A DNA stretch of 64,000 nucleotides from NCBI RefSeq assembly GCF_000482745.1, contig NZ_AXWQ01000005.1, positions 62,001 through 126,000 on the forward strand. Reading direction: 5' to 3'. The notes beneath the pieces were generated by a model. It searched no databases, had not been told where the DNA came from, and saw only the letters and a program-made list of their open reading frames with translations. Position 1 is the stretch's first letter. The number at the start of each line of letters is the position of its first letter. Of the stretch, positions 17,307 through 26,519 are shown piece after piece. Both the position numbers and the translations under genes were made by a program. This DNA is from Oleidesulfovibrio alaskensis DSM 16109 (GTDB lineage: Bacteria; Desulfobacterota; Desulfovibrionia; Desulfovibrionales; Desulfovibrionaceae).

Positions 17307-18407
17307 CTATGCCTGTTCGTACATGGCGAGTGTCGTATCAAGAAAATCCCGTTCCCGCAGCGTCTTCATCCTTTGCACACAGGCTGCCTGCAACCAGTGA
17401 CGCCACGGCTCGTCGCGCACTGTTTTTTCCAGCAGGTCTGCCAATGCCGTCACATCGCCTTCCGCACACAACGCCTCATGCGGCAGCAGGTCGGGCATAA
17501 CCCCCACACCGGTCGAAACCAGCGGTCTGCCGCACGCCATTATCTCCAGTGCGGCACGGGCAATGGTTTCCGACCACAGCGAAGCAACAACACCGGCATC
17601 CATGGCGCTGATGCAGGCTGCCACATCCTCCCGTTTGCCGGTTATCACGGTAATGTCACGCACTCCGGCTTCGTCTATCCACGCCTCAACTTCTGCACGG
17701 CTGGTGGCTGTTTCAAAGCCGGCAAGCATCAGGCGGACATGACGCAGCCCCCGCCTGTGGTACAGATCGGCAACAGCGAAAATAAGTTCTTTCTGCCCCT
17801 TTACTCTGTCAAACCGCCCCAGCAGGCCCAGAACAAAATCACCGGCACCATACCCGTAGCCGGCCCGCACCCGCTGGCGTCCGGATTCGTCATAGCTGAA
17901 CACGGCGGTATCAACCCCGCCGTAAATAGTATGAATTTTCTGTTCCGGCACCTGAAGCACATCGCGGAAATGGCGCGCCATGACGGAGTTTGTCGCCACA
18001 ACAGCATCCGCCGCATGACAGTGCAGCCAGCGGTTGGGTATATTGTTTCTGGGCAGCCGCTGGTCGCCGCGTGTGCGCACGAGCTTGAACCGGCCACCTG
18101 CTTTACGCAGCATTCCCCACAAAACAAAAGCCTCTCCGCGGTGACAATTGACCACATCGGGCCGGAAATCGCGCACCAATGCACGCATACGCCCCCACAA
18201 TGCAGCAAGTCGCAACGGGCTGGCCGTGTTCAGGTCCAGTGCCACCGGCTCAAGTCCCCATTCCTGTGCCCTGACAAAAGACTGCGTGCCGTCAAGACCT
18301 ATGAACAGAGTCTCGTGACCGGCTTCACGCAACAGACGGCTGAGAAACGCGCCATACCATGCCGTGGCATTAAACCATCGTACATTCACAACTTGTATTG
18401 TTCTCAT
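17307..18407 (-). CDS. Family 4 glycosyltransferase
   Basis: A 366-residue GT-B enzyme that probably adds a sugar to lipopolysaccharide or another surface glycan. The N-terminal half has WFNATAWYGAFLSRLLREAGHE and DVVNCHRGEAFVLWGML. The C-terminal half has the nucleotide-sugar site, with GLLGRFDRVKGQKELIFAV and the EX7E-like segment SLWSETIARAALEIMACGRPLVST. The latter is the best diagnostic of GT4. ATG 18407 has GGAGG seven bases upstream; the longer open frame runs into tandem terminators. No other sugar gene is adjacent on this strand. Confidence 0.9.
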   Translation of the reverse strand: MRTIQVVNVRWFNATAWYGAFLSRLLREAGHETLFIGLDGTQSFVRAQEWGLEPVALDLNTASPLRLAALWGRMRALVRDFRPDVVNCHRGEAFVLWGMLRKAGGRFKLVRTRGDQRLPRNNIPNRWLHCHAADAVVATNSVMARHFRDVLQVPEQKIHTIYGGVDTAVFSYDESGRQRVRAGYGYGAGDFVLGLLGRFDRVKGQKELIFAVADLYHRRGLRHVRLMLAGFETATSRAEVEAWIDEAGVRDITVITGKREDVAACISAMDAGVVASLWSETIARAALEIMACGRPLVSTGVGVMPDLLPHEALCAEGDVTALADLLEKTVRDEPWRHWLQAACVQRMKTLRERDFLDTTLAMYEQA

Positions 18408-18449
18408 CAACAGCCTCCGGCTATGGCGACAGTAACCGGAAAAAAAAGC

Positions 18450-18465
18450 CGCCCGCAACCGGGCG
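18450..18465 (-). terminator. Second of two tandem terminators
   Basis: A short stem (cgcccg/cgggcg, CAAC loop) followed on the minus strand by eight T's (A run at 18440-18447). It lies behind the larger hairpin at 18482. Confidence 0.7.
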
Positions 18466-18481
18466 TGCACAACACAAAAAA

Positions 18482-18509
18482 GCGGTCTTTCTTCCGGAAG
18501 AAAGACCGC
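18482..18509 (-). terminator. Rho-independent terminator of the 216-residue orphan gene
   Basis: A 12-bp perfect stem (gcggtctttctt/aagaaagaccgc) with a CCGG loop, followed on the minus strand by T's from the A run at 18476-18481. Confidence 0.88.
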
Positions 18510-18551
18510 GCATTAGCCTGTTTGCCCGCGTATGGCAACCAAATACAAAGG

Positions 18552-19202
18552 TCATACCCGCATGTTAAGCCCGTTCATCAGCGATGCGCTGCCCTGAAAA
18601 TAATCCATCACCATGGACCCTGTGCCCATACCGTTGGAAGAAGCCGACATGAAAAAACTGCCCAGCGCTTCCATCTGAATCTGACGTTTCATATCCGCAC
18701 GCGAAATGCCGTTGAACTGCCGGGCACGGTCAAGGTTGGCAATGGTCTGTATCTGCTTGAATTGTTCAACCACCTCAGGGTTGTCCTTCAGATACTGTTC
18801 CACCTTGCCCTCATCTTCATGATTACTCACCACTTCCACCTTGCCGGAAGAAGGGTCCGCCACCAGCCGGAAGTCGATGTCCTCTGCAACGCCCAGTTCG
18901 CGCAGGTCGGCCTTCACCTTTTCGGCAAATTCCTTTTCCATCGCTTCTCTGTGCTTTTCCAGCTGGGCAAAAGTAACTCTGCCGTTGCCGTCGGGCTCCA
19001 CCCCTTTCAATGCCGCGTTGATCATCGATTTAATCTCGGACAGTGAAGAAGCACCGCCGGTATAGGCGCTGATGCGCCGGGGGCGTGCGCTTTCCGTGTT
19101 CTGCTGCGCGGACGTCTCAGCAGCGGCGTCGCCGGTTTTATCGTTTTGTTTCGGGGCGGTAAAGTTCATGCCATATGCGGAAGAAAGGGGGGAAGTGTAC
19201 AT
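18552..19202 (-). CDS. Uncharacterised 216-residue protein
   Basis: No family was recognised. There is no signal peptide or membrane helix. The first 50 residues are Ser/Thr/Ala-rich and probably disordered. Residues about 55-130 are charged and helical, with an EF-hand-like loop (EPDGNGRVTFAQLEKHREAM: D, N and G at calcium-loop spacing). The C-terminus is Met/Ser/Gly-rich (SFFMSASSNGMGTGSMVMDYF). The leading MYTSPLSSAYGMNF resembles the uncleaved starts of some secreted or flagellar-type substrates, but this is speculative. It is monocistronic, with tandem terminators and a divergent neighbour (phoH). Confidence 0.8.
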   Translation of the reverse strand: MYTSPLSSAYGMNFTAPKQNDKTGDAAAETSAQQNTESARPRRISAYTGGASSLSEIKSMINAALKGVEPDGNGRVTFAQLEKHREAMEKEFAEKVKADLRELGVAEDIDFRLVADPSSGKVEVVSNHEDEGKVEQYLKDNPEVVEQFKQIQTIANLDRARQFNGISRADMKRQIQMEALGSFFMSASSNGMGTGSMVMDYFQGSASLMNGLNMRV

Positions 19203-19428
19203 TTTAAGGCTCCTGAATTTCCGGATTCATACGCGGGGCGGCTGCATGTTCTGCCGCCTCGCCTTTATGTGAGCATAAAGCATGCCACCAGTACAAAATC
19301 ATCGTTTTGAGCATGTATCTTCCGCTATTTCAGCCATCTGGACACACATAGACTCGGTATCCGAAAAGAGGTAGTTTCTGCCAGATATAACCCCCTTACA
19401 CCTGTAACAGGCCTGCTCACAGGACAGC

Positions 19429-20427
19429 ATGACAGACACAACCGTTTGCAAAACTCTTGAATTTGATGACCCGCAGCTGGCGAATGTTCTCTTCGGCCCG
19501 CAGAACAGCAACCTCAATCTGCTGGCTGAACGCTCCGGTGCGGGTATTTCGACACGCGGCTCCATGCTGTGTGTCACGTCGCCCGAAACAGGTACAGCTG
19601 ATACCATGGTCAACCTGCTCACCCAGTTGTACGGTGTGCTCAAGGCCGGCCATCCGCTTTACCCGAGAGACGTGCTGTACGCATGGACCATGCTGCAACG
19701 CGAACCGTCCACTGAACTGATCAGAATATTCAAGGAAGCGGTTTTTGTTGTCTCGCCCCGCAAGACCATCACGGCCAAAACGCTGAGCCAGCGTGACTAC
19801 ATTGCCGCTCTGCGCGAAAACGACATGATCTTCGCCGTGGGGCCTGCCGGAACTGGCAAGACCTATCTGGCCGTAGCCATGGCTCTTTCCAGCCTGCTGT
19901 CCAAAAAGGTCAAACGTATCATCCTGACCAGACCTGCGGTGGAAGCCGGTGAAAAACTGGGATTTCTGCCTGGTGATCTGGTAGAAAAGGTCAATCCGTA
20001 CCTGCGGCCCCTTTATGATGCGCTGCATGACATGCTGGACTTTGAAAAAGTCTCTGAAATGCTTGAAAAAGGGATCATCGAGATAGCACCGTTGGCATTT
20101 ATGCGCGGCCGTACCCTGAATGACGCATTCATCATACTGGATGAAGCACAGAACACGACACCGGAACAGATGAAGATGTTTCTCACACGCATGGGGTTCG
20201 GTTCGCAGGCGGTCATTACAGGTGACATAACCCAGATAGACCTGCCCGGCAGCGGCGGCAGGCAGCTTTCCCGTTCTGGACTGGTGCACGCCGAAAGAAT
20301 ACTCGGCAACGTCAAGGGAATACGTTTTCTGCATTTTCATGAAGACGATGTCATCCGGCACCCTCTTGTGGGCAGGATAGTTCAGGCATACGACCGGTTT
20401 GAAAATGAGCATAGTGAAAAAGCCTAA
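19429..20427 (+). CDS. PhoH-family ATPase
   Basis: A 332-residue PhoH-like P-loop ATPase (PhoH/YbeZ branch). Walker A is FAVGPAGTGKTYLAVAMA, Walker B is AFIILDEAQNTTPEQMKMFLTRMG, and sensor-like residues lie in ITGDITQIDLP. The N-terminal 110 residues contain the small YbeZ-type domain. YbeZ works with the endoribonuclease YbeY in rRNA maturation and stress responses, and here ybeY lies two genes downstream. The next gene starts inside its last codons, indicating coupled translation. Family assignment is strong. Confidence 0.93.
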   Translation: MTDTTVCKTLEFDDPQLANVLFGPQNSNLNLLAERSGAGISTRGSMLCVTSPETGTADTMVNLLTQLYGVLKAGHPLYPRDVLYAWTMLQREPSTELIRIFKEAVFVVSPRKTITAKTLSQRDYIAALRENDMIFAVGPAGTGKTYLAVAMALSSLLSKKVKRIILTRPAVEAGEKLGFLPGDLVEKVNPYLRPLYDALHDMLDFEKVSEMLEKGIIEIAPLAFMRGRTLNDAFIILDEAQNTTPEQMKMFLTRMGFGSQAVITGDITQIDLPGSGGRQLSRSGLVHAERILGNVKGIRFLHFHEDDVIRHPLVGRIVQAYDRFENEHSEKA

Positions 20428-22747
20428 CGGCGGTCCGCAGGTAAGCGGCATACGCCCCCGCAAAAAAACCGTTCCGGCAGCCGGAATAGCGTTTCTGTTC
20501 ATCAGTCTGCTCTGCCTGTCCGTTGCGGCTTCGGTGCAGTTTGAAAACAGCCCCACTGTATATCTGGCAGGCGAAGTTGCCGAACGCGACATTCAGGCCG
20601 ATCAGGAACTGCGGGTTGAAGATGCAGCCGCCACCGAAGCACGGCGCAACGAAGTTGCACGCACGCAGCCGCCGCTTTTTGACCTGAGCACCGCCACCAT
20701 AGATGTGCTGCGCGCCAATGTGAACGCCACCCTGGAGTCTTTGCGCAACCTGTCCGCAGACAGACACGAAACCCACCGTCAGCAGCTGGCGGAAATGCTG
20801 AACAGCGATATTTCGACGCGCACCTTTGATATCTGGCGCACCCCCGTGTTCGCCACCCTGCTGCAGCGTGAAGTGCTGCCGTGGCTCGAAACACGCCTTG
20901 CCTCAGGCGTTGTGGCCGACCAGCGCATCCTGCTGCAGGAACGTAACGGCATCATCGTCCGCGATCTTTCCTCCGGTTCCGAGGTGTTGCGCGAAGACCT
21001 GCGCTATGTGCCCGACATAGAAAAGCTGGAAAAAGATATGGAAAGCTTTCTGCGGCACGACCTTAATATTCCCCTGCGCATGCGCCGCGCCGTGACAGAC
21101 ATGCTCTTTCCTCTGCTGGCGCCCACTCTGACTCTGAACAGAGAAGCCACAACCCGCAGAACACAGGAAGTGCGCAATGCGGTTTCGCCGGTGTATTACC
21201 GTCTGCAGAAAGGTGAAATCATTGTCAGACAGGGTGAAAAAGTAACCGAAGACATGCAGCTTAAACTGCAGGCTCTTGTGTCGCAGAAACAGGAACATCT
21301 GTCCGCACCGCGTGTTGCGGGCGTTTTTCTGACGGCACTCATTCTGGCCGCCGGGCTGCTTTTTTCACACCGTACAGGCAGTTTTTCATTCAAAAGCAGC
21401 AAAGACATCATTTTCCTTTCCTGCGTGGTACTTGCTTTTGCCGGCATGGCCAAAGGGCTGGATGTGCTGGGGGCGGCGCTGGCCGAAGGCAAAGGGGGCG
21501 ACTCATTCGAGCTTCTGCCGTTTCTGCTGCCTGTGGCAAGCGCGGGCGGACTGATCGGACTCATATTTTCATTCAGGCGCTGCGTCACCACATCGCTGCT
21601 GCTGGCCTTCATCTGCATGGCAATGATGGACGGCGGCACAGATGTCATGCTCTTTTTCTTTCTGTCATCCGTCTGGGGTGCATGGGTCATCCGGCGGGCT
21701 CAGACCAGACAGGAGGTTGTCTGGAGCCTTTTGCCGCTGGCAGGCGGCATACTTGCCCTGTGGTGCGGAATGGCCTTTCTGGAAGGCTCGGGCTGGGCAC
21801 GTTTCGGTTACGGACTGATGCTTGCTTCGGCCAACGCCGTTCTTTCACTGCTGCTCATTTTTGCTCTCAGCCCCATTGTCGAGCTGGCCTTCCGCTATAC
21901 CACGCGTTTCCGCCTGATGGAGCTGATGAATCTGGAGCAGCCGCTGCTGCAGGAGCTTATGGTCACAGTGCCCGGAACGTATCACCACTCACTCATCGTG
22001 GCGAACATGGTTGAAGCCGGGGCAAAGGCAATCGGCGCCAACAGCCTGCTGTGCAAAGTGGCCGCGCTGTATCATGACATCGGCAAACTGGCCAAACCGG
22101 AATATTTCATCGAGAATCAGGCCGGCGGCAAGAACAAGCATAACAAGCTGGCTCCTTCCATGAGCGCACTCATTCTGCTGTCTCATGTCAAAAAAGGAGT
22201 GGAAATGGCCCGCCAGCACCGGCTGGGCAACCGGATAACGGACATTATTCAGCAGCATCACGGCACATCGCTGATCCGCTTTTTCTACCAGAAAGCCATC
22301 GATAACGGCGAAAACCCCAGAACCGAGGATTACAGCTATCCCGGCCCCAAACCACAAAGCCGTGAAGCCGCCATCGTCATGCTGGCCGATGCCGTGGAAG
22401 CGTCCAGCCGCACGCTGAACGAACCGACGCCAAGCCGCATCCGAGGGCACATTGAAACAATCATGAAAAACATCTTTGCCGAAGGGCAGCTGGATGAATC
22501 CGAACTGACTTTCAGGCAGCTGTCTATGCTGACAGACAGCTTTCACCGCATTCTGGCCGGCATATTCCACCAGCGCATAGAGTACCCCGACGCGAAACAG
22601 GGACAACGCGCAGCCTCTCAGGAAGATAAGAGCGAAAAGAAAAAACAGGCCGTTACGCAACAGCCTGAAAAAAGAACCACGCTCATCGCTGTTTCCGACA
22701 GGCCTGCCCGTCCCCAGACATCTGCGCGCAGCGGAGAACAGCCATGA
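20405..22747 (+). CDS. 7TM-HD family phosphohydrolase (PgpH/YqfF type)
   Basis: A 780-residue membrane protein. The first helix is at about 20-40. An extracytoplasmic 7TMR-HD sensor domain follows (about 45-285). A bundle of seven or so hydrophobic helices spans about 300-500, and a cytoplasmic HD phosphohydrolase lies at about 515-710. The HD domain shows TYHHSLIVANM and ALYHDIGKLAKPEYFIENQ, giving the H...HD metal site. Known relatives (PgpH) hydrolyse cyclic di-AMP to pApA; whether that holds here is inference. I chose ATG 20405, two codons after an in-frame TTG. It overlaps the phoH end by 23 bases, and its stop overlaps ybeY by four. Confidence 0.9.
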   Translation: MSIVKKPNGGPQVSGIRPRKKTVPAAGIAFLFISLLCLSVAASVQFENSPTVYLAGEVAERDIQADQELRVEDAAATEARRNEVARTQPPLFDLSTATIDVLRANVNATLESLRNLSADRHETHRQQLAEMLNSDISTRTFDIWRTPVFATLLQREVLPWLETRLASGVVADQRILLQERNGIIVRDLSSGSEVLREDLRYVPDIEKLEKDMESFLRHDLNIPLRMRRAVTDMLFPLLAPTLTLNREATTRRTQEVRNAVSPVYYRLQKGEIIVRQGEKVTEDMQLKLQALVSQKQEHLSAPRVAGVFLTALILAAGLLFSHRTGSFSFKSSKDIIFLSCVVLAFAGMAKGLDVLGAALAEGKGGDSFELLPFLLPVASAGGLIGLIFSFRRCVTTSLLLAFICMAMMDGGTDVMLFFFLSSVWGAWVIRRAQTRQEVVWSLLPLAGGILALWCGMAFLEGSGWARFGYGLMLASANAVLSLLLIFALSPIVELAFRYTTRFRLMELMNLEQPLLQELMVTVPGTYHHSLIVANMVEAGAKAIGANSLLCKVAALYHDIGKLAKPEYFIENQAGGKNKHNKLAPSMSALILLSHVKKGVEMARQHRLGNRITDIIQQHHGTSLIRFFYQKAIDNGENPRTEDYSYPGPKPQSREAAIVMLADAVEASSRTLNEPTPSRIRGHIETIMKNIFAEGQLDESELTFRQLSMLTDSFHRILAGIFHQRIEYPDAKQGQRAASQEDKSEKKKQAVTQQPEKRTTLIAVSDRPARPQTSARSGEQP

Positions 22748-23253
22748 TTGTCATAACAACACGCACCGGTGCCATGACCGGTTTTCCTCTTTGCCGTCAC
22801 GACATCAGAATAGCACTGCATAACATGCTTAGCTGTCTTGGACTTTCCGGTGCGCATGTGGAGGTCATTCTGACCGATGACGGGGAAAGCGCACAGCTGA
22901 ACCGCGAGTTTCTGGGCTGCTACGGCCCGACGAACATACTTTCGTTTCCCGCCGCTGGCCCTGTCGCAGCCCCCCGTCAAGAACCGGACAGCCCCCCTGC
23001 ATGCCGGAAAGACAGCAGCCACGCCGAGGACGACACAGACCTCGGGGTTCTGGCTCTTTCCACCGGTGCCGTGCACAGGGAAAGCTTTCTTTACGGACAA
23101 CCACCGCACCGGCACGCCCTGCGCCTGCTTGCTCACGGACTGCTGCACCTTGCAGGTTACGACCATGGCCCGCAGATGGACGACATGACAGAAACACTGA
23201 TGCAATGCGCAACCGGCAAGGCAGCAGCGGATACGGTCGTTACCGGATTCTGA
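22744..23253 (+). CDS. ybeY: Endoribonuclease YbeY (rRNA maturation factor)
   Basis: A metal-dependent RNase needed for 16S rRNA 3'-end maturation and ribosome quality control. The zinc site HGLLHLAGYDH (His131, His135, His141) is intact, and TNILSFPA is the conserved strand before it. The 169-residue protein is longer than many homologues because of an insertion of about 28 residues, rich in Pro, Asp and Ser, between residues 70 and 98. The usual LGDI strand is changed to DLGVLALS. It starts at the ATGA overlap with the HD hydrolase gene. The phoH-HD-ybeY order is a common bacterial arrangement. Confidence 0.93.
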   Translation: MIVITTRTGAMTGFPLCRHDIRIALHNMLSCLGLSGAHVEVILTDDGESAQLNREFLGCYGPTNILSFPAAGPVAAPRQEPDSPPACRKDSSHAEDDTDLGVLALSTGAVHRESFLYGQPPHRHALRLLAHGLLHLAGYDHGPQMDDMTETLMQCATGKAAADTVVTGF

Positions 23254-23505
23254 TTCCGAGCCGTCCGCCACTTGTCTGCCGTGCAAACTTTGCAGCCGCT
23301 GCCGGCGTCAACGGCAACTGTCCCTGATCCTGCCACCTTCCGCGCTTTGACTGCACTCCGCGGTCTGTACACCGGCAATCCGGCTTCCATCCGGCACCCG
23401 CGTGCTGATGCAGTGCAACACGGTGCGGCATGCACAGTCCGTGGCGGCGCCGGGGCTTTCAGGGTGTACGGGCAACTGTAACCGGCGACACCGGCATGCG
23501 CTGTG
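23254..23505. other. Intergenic region between convergent genes, no gene seen
   Basis: About 250 bases between ybeY and the second chemoreceptor. It is GC-rich. No frame has a ribosome site, and there is no clear hairpin followed by T's. Confidence 0.5.
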
Positions 23506-25947
23506 TCACGAACGGCGCAATTCCTCGATGATGCCCTGAAGCGCCGAGGCATTGCCCCGCAGCCCTTCCACAGACCGGGCAGACTCGTCCATGCCTTCCT
23601 CGGTCTGTCTGGCTATGCGGCTTATCTCATCCACAGTCTGTATGATGCCTTCGTTTGCTCTGGTGTGTTCTTCGGCAAAGCGGGCTATCTGCTCAATCTG
23701 TCCGCCCATGTTCACAGCCAGCCGGGCAATGACGCGCAAGGCCTCGCCCGACTCGGCCACCAGCTGTTCCGTTTCCTCCACGGCACCGGCGGCTGCTTCG
23801 GTATGCGCCATGTTTTCATCCGCAGCCTTCTGGATAGTCTGCACACTGCGGCGCACATCATTGGTGGCACTCATGGTCCGTTCTGCGAGTTTGCGCACCT
23901 CATCAGCCACCACGGCAAATCCCCGGCCGGCATCACCTGCGCGGGCGGCCTCTATGGCGGCGTTGAGTGCCAGCAGATTAGTCTGGTCTGCTATGTCACG
24001 TATGACATCCAGAACTCCTCCGATGGCCTGTGCCTGCTGCCCCAGTTCATGCATGCTTTCGCGCAGAGTGGAAGACATGCTGCTGACTCTGTGCATGGCT
24101 TCTTCGGAAGAAGTCACAATGCGCGCACCTTCTTCGGCACGGGCCACCGCGGTTTCGGCACCTGCCACGGCCTCACGGGCATATCCTGCAGATTCCTGCA
24201 GGGCGTTGTTCATGCGGCCGACAGACTCCGCCGCTTCTTCAAGCCGCATGACCTGAGTCCGTGCTCCGGAAGATACATTTTTGACCCGGTGCGACAGCTC
24301 AGCCACTTCGCCGGAAATCCCGGCAGCAATACTGTCCGCACGACCTGCAACTTCGTGCATCGTCTCATTCTGCAGACTGATATGGTATTCTTTGCTTTTT
24401 ATGTCTGTAAGATCAGCAACCAGTGCGATGGCACCGATGACTCTGCCATCCAGATCATGCAGCGGCGCGGCATCAATACGCACATGGCGCATGTTGCCTT
24501 TTTCCGTACGCCATTCACGCTCCACATTGGTCACCGTCTCACCTGATTCGATGCACCACGAGGTTGTCCCCCGGCCGTCCTTGCCGTGCTGCAGCACCAG
24601 CGAGGCGGGTTTACCGCAATAGACGCAGCCTTCGCCTTCCAGCTCCAGCAGCGCCAGCAGTTGCGGATTGACAAATGAAATCACGTTGCGGGTATCCACC
24701 ACCACGCACGGCACCACGATACCGCTCAGCACGCCCGAGGCAAACCCCAGCTTTTCCTTGAGCTGGCTCACCATCTGCAGAATCCCCTGCGACAACTGGC
24801 CTATTTCCGCCCTGAAACGGACGCCTTCCGTCTCCATGCGGGCCTGCAAAGCGCCTCCGGCGACATTCTGCACATACGAACGCATGGCCCCCAGCGGAGC
24901 CAGCAGTTCACGGCGCAGAAAGACAAATGTCAGCAGTATGACCACCACAGTGGTAACGGCACCAGCCATACCGGCTATAAACCGCAGCTCGCTCACCGCG
25001 GCAAAGGCTTCTTTTTCTGAAACAGAAGTAATCAGTGCCCAGGTGACCCCGGCTGCCTGCACCGGCTGATAGGCCATCAACGACCGGCCTCCGGACAGAC
25101 CGTCACCCGAAGTGATGCCGCTTATGCCCTGCAGGGCGTCCTGAACGGCCCTGTTATCCACCTGCCCCTCCCTGCCGGCGGCAAAAGATGTCTGCAGGGC
25201 ATGTTTTTCCGGATCCTGACGTGAATCCGAACGCATATGAAGATCCGGCCCCACAAGATAGCTGTCCCCTGTACGGCCCGTGCCGTACTGTTGTTCCATC
25301 AGGCCGGTGATGTTTCCCAGCGGCAGCCGCAAAGCGGCAACCCCCAGAATATCTCCGGTGTAGCTGTATACCGGAGCCGCAAAAAAAGCCGCAGGACGCC
25401 CTCCGGACGGAGCATAGGGAGCCACATCGGCAAAAGCTGTCTCGCCGGCCACGGCTTTACGCCAGGCCTGAGCCAGATTGGTAGCGGAAAACTGTCCCGA
25501 TCTGAGGTCGGCACCCAGATCATCACCGCGCTGCACAGAAAAAAGAACCCTGCCGTGATCGTCTATAAGCAGGGCATCTTCATATCCCAGCACGTCGACA
25601 TACGGGCTGAAGGCCGCCTTAACATACGTGTAGAGATCTTCATATTCAGGTGTATCCACCGGCATGGGCAGGCCTTCTTCGGCCAGCCCGATGGTATAGT
25701 CGCGCAGCATGCCTATGGCGTTGTAGACTTCCTTGACTTTGGAATACATGACTGTTTCCTGCCGCCATGTGGCAATAACGCCTGAAACAGCTTTGCCCTG
25801 TATTTCACGCACAGACTCCAGCTGACTGCGTGCTTTGCCGCGCAGACTTTCAGACGCAGTGTTCACACTGAAAACACCCATGAAAAGCAAAGGAAAAAGA
25901 CCGATAAGCAGGCAAAAGCCGGCCATTTTGAAACGCAAGGACATCAT
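23506..25947 (-). CDS. Methyl-accepting chemotaxis protein (Cache-HAMP-PAS-MCP)
   Basis: An 813-residue chemoreceptor with helix 1 at about 6-28 and a periplasmic Cache-type sensor (about 35-300, with DALLIDDHGRVLFSVQRGDDLG). Helix 2 is at about 312-335, then HAMP, a PAS domain (about 400-520) and the MCP signalling domain. The tip sequence is canonical (DIADQTNLLALNAAIEAARAG). The PAS domain contains a CVYC pair plus a nearby third Cys in TTSWC, unusual for a plain PAS. The start ATG 25947 puts the first helix at the N-terminus; the frame is open 28 codons further without family sequence. It resembles the chemoreceptor at 5503 in architecture. Confidence 0.94.
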   Translation of the reverse strand: MMSLRFKMAGFCLLIGLFPLLFMGVFSVNTASESLRGKARSQLESVREIQGKAVSGVIATWRQETVMYSKVKEVYNAIGMLRDYTIGLAEEGLPMPVDTPEYEDLYTYVKAAFSPYVDVLGYEDALLIDDHGRVLFSVQRGDDLGADLRSGQFSATNLAQAWRKAVAGETAFADVAPYAPSGGRPAAFFAAPVYSYTGDILGVAALRLPLGNITGLMEQQYGTGRTGDSYLVGPDLHMRSDSRQDPEKHALQTSFAAGREGQVDNRAVQDALQGISGITSGDGLSGGRSLMAYQPVQAAGVTWALITSVSEKEAFAAVSELRFIAGMAGAVTTVVVILLTFVFLRRELLAPLGAMRSYVQNVAGGALQARMETEGVRFRAEIGQLSQGILQMVSQLKEKLGFASGVLSGIVVPCVVVDTRNVISFVNPQLLALLELEGEGCVYCGKPASLVLQHGKDGRGTTSWCIESGETVTNVEREWRTEKGNMRHVRIDAAPLHDLDGRVIGAIALVADLTDIKSKEYHISLQNETMHEVAGRADSIAAGISGEVAELSHRVKNVSSGARTQVMRLEEAAESVGRMNNALQESAGYAREAVAGAETAVARAEEGARIVTSSEEAMHRVSSMSSTLRESMHELGQQAQAIGGVLDVIRDIADQTNLLALNAAIEAARAGDAGRGFAVVADEVRKLAERTMSATNDVRRSVQTIQKAADENMAHTEAAAGAVEETEQLVAESGEALRVIARLAVNMGGQIEQIARFAEEHTRANEGIIQTVDEISRIARQTEEGMDESARSVEGLRGNASALQGIIEELRRS

Positions 25948-26124
25948 TCCCACCCCGTTGTCCGATATCATGAAAAAACAGAGGCCTGTATGACTCCGGA
26001 TTGTTACGGCAGTGTGAAAACGATATGACAATCAAGCGGACGGCCCTGATTATAACAAGGGAGGATGGCAGAAAACAGCCCGCTCCGGCAGCGCCTTGAA
26101 GGAACGCAGCGGGCATAAAAAAAA

Positions 26125-26138
26125 CCGCCTTGCGGCGG
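26125..26138 (-). terminator. Rho-independent terminator of the zinc-ribbon gene
   Basis: Read on the minus strand, ccgcc-GCAA-ggcgg (a GNRA tetraloop) is followed by eight T's (A run at 26116-26124). It lies nine bases after the stop. Confidence 0.8.
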
Positions 26139-26147
26139 CCGGTCAGA

Positions 26148-26309
26148 TCAGGATTTGATAAAACATTCCGCGGGCAGCACAAGGCCCTCGGCACAGTACG
26201 GACATTTCACGGAGACGGAGTTCTGCCCCTCGCGCAGTGTTTTCTTTTTAAGCAGAAAAACCTTCTGGCAATAGGGGCACCGCACACGGGTTGCAGCCTC
26301 TGCAGTCAT
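26148..26309 (-). CDS. Small zinc-ribbon protein, 53 residues
   Basis: A short frame that I translated directly. It begins MTAEAATRVRCPYCQKV and has two CPYC pairs (Cys11/Cys14 and Cys36/Cys39) separated by a basic stretch KKKTLREGQN. This is the spacing of a four-Cys zinc ribbon such as those in zinc-ribbon_4 or MJ0042-type domains. A further Cys lies at position 49. GAGGC lies about nine bases before ATG 26309, and a good terminator follows. Such ribbons usually bind nucleic acid or protein; no partner is indicated. Because it is so short, automated gene finding may omit it. Confidence 0.8.
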   Translation of the reverse strand: MTAEAATRVRCPYCQKVFLLKKKTLREGQNSVSVKCPYCAEGLVLPAECFIKS

Positions 26310-26519
26310 ATTATGTGCCTCGTAGCATAGACAGCGGTTTGAGTTTGATAGCGGGTATCCGTAATGACAAGATGCTCATGATATCCCTCAACCGTGACAA
26401 TGGCAACACAGGGCCCGCCTTGACCGGTGAGGCTATCAGGCATATGGACTACAGTTCATTGCCGTCATCCCGCGCCTGCCGGACAAGGCACAGCATGCAA
26501 CCGTCTGCCGGAAAGCTCC

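Noticed and set aside
17148..19046. 632-codon open frame on the plus strand
   Set aside because: It lies antisense to the GT4 gene, its neighbour and the orphan at 18552. Its translation is low-complexity with no family motif, and the minus-strand genes have ribosome sites and terminators.
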